Assembly (NCBI RefSeq): GCF_009193295.2
Contig: NZ_CP059973.1
Span: 3,906,001-3,970,000, forward strand
DNA length: 64,000 nucleotides
Reading direction: 5' to 3'
Source: Bacteroides luhongzhouii
GTDB lineage: Bacteria > Bacteroidota > Bacteroidia > Bacteroidales > Bacteroidaceae
How positions within the stretch are numbered: the stretch's first letter is position 1; the number at the start of each line of letters is the position of its first letter. Below the pieces are notes generated by a model. That model did not search any database. It was not told where the DNA came from and saw only the letters and a program-made list of their open reading frames with translations. Below are positions 7,953-16,168 of this stretch, piece after piece. Made by a program: the position numbers and the translations under genes.

Positions 7953-8075
7953 ATGAAAATTGAGGAAATTGAGAAGCAAATAATAAACTTACTTCCAACA
8001 TCAAACATACTACTTGATGAGGTAGATTATTCCATTCTCGAAGAAAGGAAAAAAGACTGGAAAAAACTCTCGTAA
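7953..8075 (+). pseudogene. N-terminal fragment of the PAS/LuxR regulator, cut by TAA
   Basis: ATG at 7953 opens 40 codons (MKIEEIEKQIINLL to KDWKKLS) and stops at TAA 8073-8075. The same frame continues without further stops into the LuxR-type protein (next codons V T H S I, then GTG 8091). The fragment looks like the missing helical start of that protein. One substitution, for example CAA to TAA, would explain the break. Confidence 0.65.
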
Positions 8076-8090
8076 GTTACGCATAGTATA

Positions 8091-8720
8091 GTGTTGGCGT
8101 TTGATTGCTACACAAAAAAATTCGTATTTGTTTCTGATAATATTCCTGAATTATATGGGCTTGATTCCCATAGATTGTTTATAGACGGGCATCAGCCAGT
8201 AGTAGAGGTTATACATCCGGATGATATATACTACGGATTACTTGTAAGAAAGAAAATCTATTCGATATTGAGTTCGTTCTCCAATGAAGAAAAAATGAAC
8301 TATAAAGCCATTCATGAAATGCGGGTGAGGAATCTACGAGGTGAGTATATCCGTATAATAGAGCAGGAACAGATTGTTGAGTTAGATAAATCAGGCAATA
8401 TTTGGCTTATGTTGTCAGTTATTGATGTTGACGCAAGCCATGAATCAGAAATTATTAAAAGCCACCTATATAACTTTAAAACTGGAGAACAGATTTTTAT
8501 AGATTTATCTGATACATTGGATGAACCTTTAACAAATAGAGAGTTGGAGGTTTTGCGTTTGATGAAGCAAGGCTTGTTAAGTAAAGAGATAGCAAATACT
8601 TTGAAAGTTAGTATAAATACCATAAATAGCCATAGACAGAATATATTGCAAAAGCTAAAAGCTAATAATTCGATTGAGGCTGTAAATTTTGCTCAAAGAT
8701 TAGGTTTGTTTAATAAATAA
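8091..8720 (+). CDS. PAS-like / LuxR-type transcription regulator, probably 5'-truncated by a stop codon
   Basis: 209 residues from GTG 8091. Residues about 1-115 resemble a PAS sensor (FVSDNIPELYGLDSH, VIHPDDIYYG, GNIWLMLSVIDV). The C-terminal LuxR HTH is intact: LTNRELEVLRLMKQGLLSKE, IANTLKVSINTINSHRQNIL, then QKLKANNSIEAV. The start is uncertain: the natural start is probably ATG 7953 in the same frame, separated by the TAA at 8073. Reinitiation at GTG would give a protein lacking the first helix and first PAS strand. Other Bacteroides integrative elements carry similar regulators. Confidence 0.7.
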   Translation: MLAFDCYTKKFVFVSDNIPELYGLDSHRLFIDGHQPVVEVIHPDDIYYGLLVRKKIYSILSSFSNEEKMNYKAIHEMRVRNLRGEYIRIIEQEQIVELDKSGNIWLMLSVIDVDASHESEIIKSHLYNFKTGEQIFIDLSDTLDEPLTNRELEVLRLMKQGLLSKEIANTLKVSINTINSHRQNILQKLKANNSIEAVNFAQRLGLFNK

Positions 8721-8756
8721 GAGTATTTATGAAATGAAAAGACAAGTTTTGTCATA

Positions 8757-8782
8757 ATCTGATTATTTATAAATAATCAGAT
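8757..8782. terminator. 26-bp perfect palindrome between convergent genes
   Basis: The 26 bases equal their own reverse complement, with TTATAA at the centre, and overlap the stop codon of the HEPN gene. Probably a bidirectional terminator. Its right half contains AATAATCAGATG (8772-8783), also found at 7932-7943 just before the LuxR-type gene. Confidence 0.5.
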
Positions 8783-9577
8783 GGAAAGCTTCTTAAGTTG
8801 TTTACACCAATCTTGAAAATATAAAATTAATCGATTTATATCATTTTTATCAGGTATAATGCCATTATGCGCAATAATATTTCTAACTCTTTCAAGCTCT
8901 TCAAATCGTAGTTCTATGAATTTTAAATCAGCAATAAAGGGCGTGAATAAATTTTCGTATTTTCGTATAATTTTTAATAAATCGCTCCAATCCAAATAAA
9001 ATAGAGGGGATGTCCCTCGTTGGCAAATCCATTTCAGTTTTTGCTCACGCGACATGCGTTCTTCTACTTTCTTTTTAAAATCTGTATTTTTTATAATATT
9101 CCACCAGTCCTCACCAAAATTTGATGAAAATATTTTTAATATAAAATGCCTTGCAGAATTTTCAAAACAAAAAATAATTAGATACAATTCTGCCATTTTA
9201 TGAGCATTTTCAATATCTGTATTTTCTAAAAAAGGAGTATTTTCTAAAGATATTTGGAGTTGAATTTTCGTTTCATCTTCAAATAAATGGTTGAATTTCT
9301 GGTCTAATACCTCAAGAATAGCTCTATTGAGTTTATAATTACCATTTTCACCCTTTGTTATTCTTTTATCTAATCTTAAATGTTCCGATAATCGAAATTT
9401 ATTATATTCTGGCAAGTGAGCCTGTTTAAAATAATTATTTATTTCATTTATAGATATTGAATTTCTATTTGATACCTTTTGGTGATACCAAATTATTAAA
9501 ACAGCAGCATCTATTTTTTTCTTTTGAAATGCAATTTCAGAAGCTTTGCAAAAGTCATCAAATTTCAGTTTCATCAT
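8777..9577 (-). CDS. Swt1-type HEPN domain protein, putative defense ribonuclease
   Basis: 266 residues. The N-terminal 95 residues look like a winged helix (AAVLIIWYHQKV, SINEINNYFKQAHLPEYNKF, ITKGENGNYKLN). The C-terminal half has FENSARHFILKIFSSNFGED followed by WW, and RNIIAHNG (232-239), the R-x4-H active-site pattern of HEPN RNases, in a Swt1-like arrangement. HEPN proteins commonly cut RNA in abortive infection and toxin-antitoxin systems. It overlaps the upstream zinc-ribbon gene by 20 bases, so the two are translationally coupled. Phage defense is inference. Confidence 0.7.
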   Translation of the reverse strand: MMKLKFDDFCKASEIAFQKKKIDAAVLIIWYHQKVSNRNSISINEINNYFKQAHLPEYNKFRLSEHLRLDKRITKGENGNYKLNRAILEVLDQKFNHLFEDETKIQLQISLENTPFLENTDIENAHKMAELYLIIFCFENSARHFILKIFSSNFGEDWWNIIKNTDFKKKVEERMSREQKLKWICQRGTSPLFYLDWSDLLKIIRKYENLFTPFIADLKFIELRFEELERVRNIIAHNGIIPDKNDINRLILYFQDWCKQLKKLSI

Positions 9578-10349
9578 TACTTTCTTTCTTTTTTCCTCTC
9601 TTGCTTGTACGTGAAGTACCTAATTTCCATTTATCTTCTATTTCAGGATTTAGAACTTCTAATAAAAATTCTTTAGCCGCATCTCTTCCCGGAGCCTTTA
9701 GTTCAACTTTATCTTCCTTTACACCTACTAAATTATTATTAATTAACCAAGTACGCCAATTGGAATCTTCTAAGCTCGCATCTCTTAAAATTTTAGTTAA
9801 ATCTATTCTTTGAACTTCTTCAATACCTAATTTATATTGATAATACATAAATAGCAATGTTAATCTTATACCCGCATCTCTTTTAGATTTGGCTTTCAAT
9901 CTTGTTTCTTGTAAGGATGTTTTTCCATTGCTATTTTTGAATACTTGATTAAGTTGTTCCAATTCATCGTCTACGACTTCTACCGTATCTATATTCTCTC
10001 CTTCACTACTATTATGAGGAAGTAAGCTTGCAGAGATTTGTGTCTTTGATTTAAATGTATTTTTAACAGGTAATTTGTCGTTTATAATCAATCCAATAGC
10101 TTCACCTATACTACCACCAACTGTATCAGTAAAGCATGCTTTAAAAGAACGTGAATTTTTAGTCTCTGAAAATTCAATAGTATTCATATTTGCATTAACT
10201 TCTATATTCAATGCTTTTCCACAATTAATACATACCTTTGCATTGGGAAAGAGAGGTTCATTACATTCTATACACCTAATTTGTTGGGTACAAAATGGGC
10301 AAAATTTAGCGTTATCTGGTATATTCTGTTTGCAATAAATACATTCCAT
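9558..10349 (-). CDS. Double zinc-ribbon protein with winged-helix-like region, partner of the HEPN gene
   Basis: 263 residues. Two consecutive zinc ribbons: Cys3, Cys6, Cys17, Cys20 and Cys26, Cys29, Cys40, Cys43 (DZANK-like). A linker of about 100 residues with an acidic patch (ENIDTVEVVDDELEQL) precedes a helical segment (RLTLLFMYYQYKLGIEEV) and a winged-helix-like part (RIDLTKILRDASLEDSNWRT, GVKEDKVELKAPGRDAAKEF). The tail is basic. It is first in a two-gene unit with the HEPN protein. It could bind nucleic acid, sense infection or restrain the HEPN RNase. Confidence 0.65.
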   Translation of the reverse strand: MECIYCKQNIPDNAKFCPFCTQQIRCIECNEPLFPNAKVCINCGKALNIEVNANMNTIEFSETKNSRSFKACFTDTVGGSIGEAIGLIINDKLPVKNTFKSKTQISASLLPHNSSEGENIDTVEVVDDELEQLNQVFKNSNGKTSLQETRLKAKSKRDAGIRLTLLFMYYQYKLGIEEVQRIDLTKILRDASLEDSNWRTWLINNNLVGVKEDKVELKAPGRDAAKEFLLEVLNPEIEDKWKLGTSRTSKRGKKKESNDETEI

Positions 10350-10595
10350 AACAATCTGAGTGTTTAATTAATAGCACAAAGATATATAATTTTTAGATAT
10401 GTTAAAGTCTTTATTATGCAATATTTCATTAAATGCCTTGTTTTCGCAGAAAATTATTATCTTTGCAACAACTCAAACAACCACCGCAACACCAAGCAAT
10501 CTAAAGAATTGCACACGTGGGGTTATTAGTGGGAGAAAGAATTAAGAGCTTGCTAAGATATTGAATATGTGAGGAATAAATCTAAGGTTCATCTT

Positions 10596-10608
10596 CCGTA
10601 CGCACCGC
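10596..10608. other. attR: distal 13-bp repeat of the tRNA-Asp element
   Basis: CCGTACGCACCGC, identical and in the same orientation as 720-732. The bases before it do not continue tRNA-Asp, as expected for an attR formed by insertion. Chromosomal genes (fabH) resume 17 bases beyond. Confidence 0.8.
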
Positions 10609-10624
10609 ATCTAGAAAATAATTG

Positions 10625-11629
10625 CTATCTCTTTTTTCCATCATATCCCCATTTTATATAAATGGCTCCCCAGGCAAATCCAGCTCCGAATGCGGTGAGA
10701 ATCAGACTATCTCCTTTTTTGAGTTTATCTTCAAAATCCCAAAGGCAGAGTGGAAGAGTGCCTGCACTGGTATTGCCGTATCGTTCGATGTTAACCATGA
10801 CCTTTTCGACAGGAACTTCCAAACGTTGTGTTACGGCAGTAATAATACGTTGATTAGCCTGATGGGGAATCATCCAGTCGATATTGTCTTTGCTTAGATG
10901 GTTTCTTGCAATAATAGATTCACAAGCATCTGCCATGTTAGATACTGCATATTTGAATACGGTGCGTCCTTCTTGGTAGATGTAGTGCATTTTATTATCC
11001 AATGAATAATAAGAAGGGGTGCATACGGAACCACCGGCTTTAATATGTAAAAAAGGTAATCCTTTACCATCTGTTCTTAACACAGCATCCATAATACCTA
11101 AATCTTCAGTAGTAGGTTCAAGCATGACGGCTGCTCCGCCATCGCCAAAAATCGGACAAGTTGCCCGGTCAGTATAGTTTATTATTGACGACATCTTTTC
11201 AGCACCTACAACTACCACTTTCTTGTAATTTCCGGAACGGATAAAATTGGCTCCTGTCTCCAATGCATATAAAAAACCACTGCAAACGGCCTGTATGTCG
11301 AAAGCAAAAGCTCTTTTTAGTTCCAGTCTCTCACATAAAATAGAAGCAGTGGAAGGAAGGCGGTAATCAGGAGTTGTTGTAGCTACAATTACCAGATCAA
11401 TATCATCTGGACTTGTGTGGGTACGTTTTATCAATTGTTTGACAGCTTTACGAGCTATGTAAGAAGTTCCCAGTCCTTCATCTTTCAGAATACGCCTTTC
11501 CTTAATGCCAATACGCCCCATAATCCATTCATCGGTGGTATCTACCATTTTGGATATCTCATCATTGGTTAAGATATAATCGGGTACATATCCTCCGACT
11601 CCTGTAATTACTGCGTTTATATTTCCCAT
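10625..11629 (-). CDS. fabH: Beta-ketoacyl-ACP synthase III
   Basis: 334 residues, normal FabH length. The catalytic triad is visible: Cys116 in DIQAVCSGF, His256 in MIPHQANQR and Asn286 in [26 protein letters not shown] and GGAAVML are typical. It condenses acetyl-CoA (or branched acyl-CoA primers) with malonyl-ACP to start fatty-acid synthesis. It stands alone rather than in an rpmF-fabH arrangement, so it may be one of several paralogues. The 3' end is 17 bases from attR and the gene is intact, so the element did not disrupt it. Confidence 0.95.
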   Translation of the reverse strand: MGNINAVITGVGGYVPDYILTNDEISKMVDTTDEWIMGRIGIKERRILKDEGLGTSYIARKAVKQLIKRTHTSPDDIDLVIVATTTPDYRLPSTASILCERLELKRAFAFDIQAVCSGFLYALETGANFIRSGNYKKVVVVGAEKMSSIINYTDRATCPIFGDGGAAVMLEPTTEDLGIMDAVLRTDGKGLPFLHIKAGGSVCTPSYYSLDNKMHYIYQEGRTVFKYAVSNMADACESIIARNHLSKDNIDWMIPHQANQRIITAVTQRLEVPVEKVMVNIERYGNTSAGTLPLCLWDFEDKLKKGDSLILTAFGAGFAWGAIYIKWGYDGKKR

Positions 11630-12524
11630 TTGTTTTATCTAGTTTGGTAAATTGAATAAGGAGGTTGATTCAAAAATAAGAATGCGGGCGCAAATATATG
11701 GAAAAGAGACTGAAATCCAATACTAGTTTGTAATACTGTAGCCTTTTTAATTAATAAAAAAGAATATTTGACCAAAATCTGTCTAAAATTTTAATTGACT
11801 ACCTTTGTATAAGGTAATTGACTATCGTAAACGCTTGATTAATAGAGAATCGTGAGTGTTGTATGGATTAGATAATCTTTCGATAATACTTTCATCGTAC
11901 ATCTTATTGAAGAAATACCGCGTGCGACTGCGTTTCCAACCCCATAATTTTACCCAATGAGCGATGGACATTACAGACTCACCCTTCCGACATTGAAATG
12001 TGTACTGGTGATGTGATATTCCACAGTACTATAATTGACATGGTTAATACCAAAATAAACGCGTCAAAGTATCCTGTTGCATTTTTAGTTACTTTTATTT
12101 GCTCTTCGAATAAGACTTTAGGGAGGAGAAGGTATCTCTTAAGTATTTCTGCTAGTAGATTTAATTATGTTTTGGCGGAATGCTTTCACTGCTGAACAAT
12201 TATGCTGATAGCTGGGAAAATAAGCTACTGTCACTTCAGACAGTACATGGCAGCCATGAAGCAGTCAGTCAAAAGATGGATTATCCATTGTTTAAAATAT
12301 TTAAATATTATGCAAAAATATAATTCGTTTCACCGGAAGGAAAAAACGATCTTATAATGCTGGTAATTTAAATGTGTTATAAGTATGAATATTTTTTAAA
12401 TAAAAATCTAATTATTTAAACAATCTTCTCTATATTTGCAGGTGAAATTAAATTTTATATGGCGTTTTGCCATTTTAATAATCAGTAATGTCAAGCCGTT
12501 TATATATAACTAAATTTTATAATA
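11630..12524. other. 895-bp stretch without a convincing gene; possible gene remnants
   Basis: Two short frames look protein-like but match nothing I know: minus 11822-11971 (49 residues, MSIAHWVKLWGWKRSRTRYF and on) and plus 12180-12323 (47 residues, MLSLLNNYADSWENKLLSLQ and on). A plus frame at 11998-12195 is less convincing. Bacteroides -7-like TATATTTG at 12431-12438 may start transcription towards 12525. The region reads like decayed coding DNA. Confidence 0.4.
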
Positions 12525-12929
12525 TTGAAAGAAATAGAGACCATAAAAGATCGTTTACAACGAAAGCGAGAACACTACATCCATCAGGAAGAGAAAATGG
12601 AACAAATGAAATGTACAATGCAAAATACTGGTGAGGAAATAGAGCAACTGGAATATGTTCTTAGTGAAATGGAACATATATCGGATATGCATCGTGAACC
12701 ACGACTAATTCTCAAAGCCAAAGTGGGAGATGTGTTTGCATATCTCTGCCGGGTGTTTGAGTTTTTGCAGCATCGTTTAAAGCTGCATTTCAAATATAAA
12801 CTGGCATGTGAAGTCATCTTTGCCCGTTATCAATATCAAAGTCGGTCGCATACTCCCAGGCGGGAATATCAAAGTTTTGCTACCATATTGACTTATTTTA
12901 TACGTGAAAGAGGAATGACGGACGAGTGA
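12525..12929 (+). CDS. Hypothetical coiled-coil protein
   Basis: 134 residues from a TTG start, about 90 bases after a -7-like TATATTTG (12431-12438). Residues 1-52 are strongly charged and heptad-like (ETIKDRLQRKREHYIHQEEK, EEIEQLEYVLSEMEHI), suggesting a coiled coil; the rest is basic and aromatic (FLQHRLKLHFKYKLACEVIF). No family is recognised. It lies on the same strand as the GNAT-ibrA-ibrB unit but about 110 bases upstream, with a separate -7-like element between. Confidence 0.4.
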   Translation: MKEIETIKDRLQRKREHYIHQEEKMEQMKCTMQNTGEEIEQLEYVLSEMEHISDMHREPRLILKAKVGDVFAYLCRVFEFLQHRLKLHFKYKLACEVIFARYQYQSRSHTPRREYQSFATILTYFIRERGMTDE

Positions 12930-13041
12930 TTTCAAAAATATCGAAATATAGAGATAATAACATGAAAAACAAATGTTTTAGGAACAGAAATGACGAATTT
13001 GATATTTTTTCCTTATTTTTGTGTGTCCATTTTTGAATGAT

Positions 13042-13449
13042 ATGATACAGATAATACGATTAAAAGGAAAAGATAAACACTTATATCGGCTTCTGGCGCC
13101 GATGGTGATGGATCCCGAAGTGATACGCGCAAACAATAATTACCCTTTTAAGACGGGCGAAGAGTATGTGTGGTTTATTGCTATTGAAGATAAAGAAGTG
13201 GTGGGCTTCCTACCGGTGGAACAGAAAAATCGGAAGAAAGCTGTAATCAATAATTATTATGTGAAGGCAGAAGACACCGAACGGGAGGAAATCCTGTCGC
13301 ATTTGTTGCCTGCCGCCATTGCGGAATTCGGGCCTGAGAGCTGGTTGCTCAATTCGGTCACACTGGTACAAGATAAAGAAACATTTGAAAAGTTTGAATT
13401 TGTATCCATGGACAAGAAATGGACACGGTATGTAAAAATGTATAGATAA
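13042..13449 (+). CDS. GNAT-like protein preceding ibrA
   Basis: 135 residues from ATG 13042, chosen because MIQIIRL begins the first beta strand; a longer GTG start at 13021 falls on the last base of TATTTTTG (13014-13021), a likely -7 element. The pattern EEYVWFIAIEDKEVVGFLPV, AVINNYYVKAED, LLNSVTLVQDKETFEKFEF fits a small GNAT acetyltransferase fold, but the acetyl-CoA P-loop (R/QxxGxG) is not obvious. It ends 3 bases before the next ATG, so it belongs to the operon. Substrate unknown. Confidence 0.6.
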   Translation: MIQIIRLKGKDKHLYRLLAPMVMDPEVIRANNNYPFKTGEEYVWFIAIEDKEVVGFLPVEQKNRKKAVINNYYVKAEDTEREEILSHLLPAAIAEFGPESWLLNSVTLVQDKETFEKFEFVSMDKKWTRYVKMYR

Positions 13450-13452
13450 CTT

Positions 13453-14757
13453 ATGACGAAAAAGAAAATAGCAGGCACAAAGAATGTATATGAATTAGCA
13501 CAAGAACGACTGAAAGTTATATTTAATGAATTTGATAATATATATGTGTCATTCTCTGGAGGTAAAGACAGTGGGGTACTGCTGAATATGTGTATTGACT
13601 ATATTCGGAAGAATAAGCTGAATATACGTCTGGGAGTTTTTCACATGGATTATGAAATCCAGTATAAAATGACCATCGACTATGTAGACCGGATACTGGA
13701 GGCTAACAAGGATATTTTGGATGTGTACAGGGTGTGTATTCCTTTCCGTGTGGCTACCTGCACTTCGATGTATCAATCCTTTTGGCGTCCCTGGGAAGAT
13801 AATAAAAAGAATATATGGGTTCGTTCCATGCCTAAAAAGGCAATGACCAAAGATGATTTTCCTTTTTATAATACAACCATGTGGGATTATGAGTTTCAGA
13901 TGCGTTTTGCGCAATGGATACATAACAAAAATGACGCAGTACGCACTTGTTGTCTGATCGGAATCCGTACACAGGAAAGTTTCAACCGGTGGAGATGTAT
14001 CTATATGAGCCGCAAATTCCAGATGTATCATAAATACAAATGGACTTCAAAAGTCGGGAATGATATTTATAATGCCTATCCTATATTCGACTGGAAGACG
14101 ACGGATGTATGGACGGCCAATGGAAAATTCCAGTGGGATTATAATACTTTATATGACCTTTACTATCGTGCTGGAGTCAATCTGGAGCGTCAGCGTGTAG
14201 CGAGTCCTTTTATTAATGAAGCGCAGGAGAGCCTACAACTTTACCGGGTGCTTGATCCTAATACTTGGGGCAAAATGGTCGGAAGGGTGAACGGCGTGAA
14301 CTTTACCGGTATGTATGGCGGTACTCATGCGATGGGATGGCAGTCGGTGAAACTTCCCGAAGGATATACATGGCGCGAGTTTATGTATTTCTTGTTGTCC
14401 ACTTTGCCGGAACGGGCGAGGAAAAACTATCTCCGTAAACTTTCAGTAAGCGTGAATTTCTGGCGGACAAAAGGCGGATGCCTGAGTGATGCCACCATTC
14501 AAAAGCTGATTGATGCGAAAGTACCGATTATCGTTATGGACAACAGTAATTACAAAACGTTGAAAAAACCGGTACGTATGGAGTATCAGGATGATATTGA
14601 CATTCCGGAATTCAAAGAAATACCTACGTATAAGCGAATGTGTGTTTGTATTCTCAAGAATGATCATGCCTGCAAATATATGGGATTCTCACCTACAAAG
14701 GAGGAGATGAGTAAGAGAAGCCAAATTATGGAACAATATAGAATCATAGTATCATGA
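13453..14757 (+). CDS. ibrA-like: IbrA-like PAPS-reductase-family protein
   Basis: 434 residues. The PP-loop SGGKDS at 35-40 marks an ATP-pyrophosphatase/PAPS-reductase fold. TCCLIGIRTQESFNRW and the following R-rich part match IbrA/DUF3440 rather than CysH. Cysteines cluster near 160 and at the end. E. coli IbrA and IbrB are known together as activators of eib genes; biochemistry is not settled, and the fold is shared with DndC of DNA phosphorothioation. It overlaps the next gene by ATGA, so the pair is co-translated. Confidence 0.85.
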   Translation: MTKKKIAGTKNVYELAQERLKVIFNEFDNIYVSFSGGKDSGVLLNMCIDYIRKNKLNIRLGVFHMDYEIQYKMTIDYVDRILEANKDILDVYRVCIPFRVATCTSMYQSFWRPWEDNKKNIWVRSMPKKAMTKDDFPFYNTTMWDYEFQMRFAQWIHNKNDAVRTCCLIGIRTQESFNRWRCIYMSRKFQMYHKYKWTSKVGNDIYNAYPIFDWKTTDVWTANGKFQWDYNTLYDLYYRAGVNLERQRVASPFINEAQESLQLYRVLDPNTWGKMVGRVNGVNFTGMYGGTHAMGWQSVKLPEGYTWREFMYFLLSTLPERARKNYLRKLSVSVNFWRTKGGCLSDATIQKLIDAKVPIIVMDNSNYKTLKKPVRMEYQDDIDIPEFKEIPTYKRMCVCILKNDHACKYMGFSPTKEEMSKRSQIMEQYRIIVS

Positions 14758-15296
14758 GTGTAGATAAAAGCCCTGTTTACGAGGTAAAAGCGGTACCCGT
14801 AGAAAAAGTATATGCGAACGATTATAATCCGAATGTCGTTGCACCGCCTGAAATGAAGTTGCTGGAACTCTCTATTTGGGAAGATGGCTTTACGATGCCA
14901 TGTGTATGTTACTACAATAAAGATGAAGACCGTTATATCTTGGTGGATGGTTACCATCGCTATACGGTATTGAAAACTTCCCAACGAATCTATAAGCGTG
15001 AAAACGGTTTGTTGCCGATTGTGGTGATAGACAAAGACTTGTCTAACCGTATGAGTTCGACCATCCGGCACAACCGTGCGCGTGGAATGCATAACATTGA
15101 ACTGATGTGCAACATTGTTGCAGAGCTTGACAAAGCAGGTATGTCCGATCAATGGATAATGAAAAATATTGGTATGGATCGTGATGAATTGTTGCGCCTG
15201 AAACAAATTTCAGGACTTGCAGATCTGTTTGCTAATCGCGAATTCAGTATTCCTGATGAGGTAGCACCTACGGAAACTGAGCGTAAAACCTTATAA
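14754..15296 (+). CDS. ibrB-like: IbrB-like ParB/Srx-fold protein
   Basis: 180 residues. Residues 7-105 form a ParB N-terminal (ParB/sulfiredoxin) domain: VKAVPVEKVYANDYNPN, LLELSIWEDGFTMPC, RYILVDGYHRYTVL (DGxHR in place of the ParB GERR box), STIRHNRARGMHNIE. Residues 110-160 form an HTH-like helical segment. IbrB homologues always accompany IbrA; the fold binds nucleotides (CTP in ParB). It ends the operon; a nested palindrome follows 35 bases later. Confidence 0.85.
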   Translation: MSVDKSPVYEVKAVPVEKVYANDYNPNVVAPPEMKLLELSIWEDGFTMPCVCYYNKDEDRYILVDGYHRYTVLKTSQRIYKRENGLLPIVVIDKDLSNRMSSTIRHNRARGMHNIELMCNIVAELDKAGMSDQWIMKNIGMDRDELLRLKQISGLADLFANREFSIPDEVAPTETERKTL

Positions 15297-15746
15297 TCTG
15301 ATAGTTATATATATACAGAAATTGAACATTCTGTCATTTAGGCGCAAATTATGCAAGTTATTAGCCTATTTTGTTGTATAAAATAGCTATGCCTTTTGTC
15401 TAATTTGTGCCTGAGTTGTGTCTAAATGACACGGAAAACTATAACTTCCCTCCATTGTCCAAGTTTTTATGAAAGAAACTTGTGAATTTTAAAATGTTCG
15501 CATATCGAAAGAAATGAGAATATTGAATATTTTTGTTGTGAATTTCGTAACCTCGTTATTCGCTACCTGCATAATTAGCCCCTTTATTCTGAGTTGATTC
15601 TCTGTAACAGAAATGAATACAATTTTGTATCTCCTTTAATATTCCGAAATTTGCAATATGAGATTTGGACAAAAATATTGTCCTGAGAGAAAAGCAAAAA
15701 GAGAAGTAAGAGATATACGAAAAGTAGAAGAAAGTACATTAGAGAA
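15297..15746. other. 450-bp intergenic region before the fimbria locus
   Basis: Apart from the palindromic element at 15332-15431, no gene is supported. A leftward reading frame that crosses 15584-15919 is low-complexity and antisense to the next frame; I treat it as non-coding. Confidence 0.5.
15332..15431. repeat. 100-bp nested palindrome (MITE-like or RNA structure)
   Basis: The ends are perfect 10-bp inverted repeats (TGTCATTTAG 15332-15341, CTAAATGACA 15422-15431). Next inside, GGCGCAAATTA pairs with TAATTTGTGCC with one G-U; at the centre CTATTTT and AAAATAG form another stem. Three nested stems over 100 bp suggest a miniature inverted-repeat element or a structured RNA rather than a simple terminator. 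Confidence 0.6.
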
Positions 15747-15749
15747 TTG

Positions 15750-16121
15750 ATGAGAGAAATAACAAGACTTACAACCAGTTTTTTATATTTGATTTTTTTA
15801 TTATCTGCGGTGGGGTGTGTGCAGGAGTTGAATGTGATTAGCATTCTCATCCAATTAACACCGGAGGTGACAACTTGTGCGGATATATATGCCAGGTTGT
15901 TGACTAAACCGTTGAGCAATTCTTTGCTTTGCCTTCTGTCTTATAGTGATACTCAAGAATCTATCCCCATGAATTATATTATGTATGAGTCCGGCATTCA
16001 GAACAACACCTGTCTGAACATTCAAGGGACTTACAAAAGTCAAGACTCTTATTACAAGATACCGATAGTCACTTCCATTGGTCTGGTGATAACACCGGTA
16101 ACAGTTGGGAGCTCTGACTAG
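15750..16121 (+). pseudogene. Lipoprotein-like N-terminal fragment, probably decayed
   Basis: 123 residues from ATG 15750 (TTG 15747 also possible). The start MREITRLTTSFLYLIFLL followed by SAVGC looks like a lipoprotein signal with lipobox Cys. The rest is not like a folded fimbrillin, and near 16030 a different frame reads DTDSHFHWSGDNTGNSWEL before a stop, which looks more protein-like. I infer a frameshifted gene whose C-terminal part may be the next frame. Confidence 0.35.
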
Positions 16122-16168
16122 CTGATGTGGTATGAAGGAAGACAAAGAGAAACAGGTGGTAAGATGAT

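Larger units (their letters stand above)
720..10608. mobile_element. Integrative element in tRNA-Asp, 9.9 kb
   Basis: Bounded by the 13-bp repeat at 720-732 and 10596-10608. It holds an integrase next to attL, a retron, three HTH/excisionase-type genes, a DUF3408 gene, a MobA-like gene preceded by hairpins, an RteC-type regulator, an SRPBCC-like gene, a LuxR-type gene and a zinc-ribbon/HEPN pair. The CTnDOT-like control genes suggest regulated excision. No relaxase, coupling protein or tra genes are present, so transfer would need a helper, and even mobilization is doubtful. Integration and boundaries are well supported; current mobility is inference. Confidence 0.8.

Noticed and set aside
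15584..15919. 111-codon leftward frame with hydrophobic stretches
   Set aside because: Low-complexity Leu/Phe run antisense to an AG-rich segment; no start signal and no similarity.
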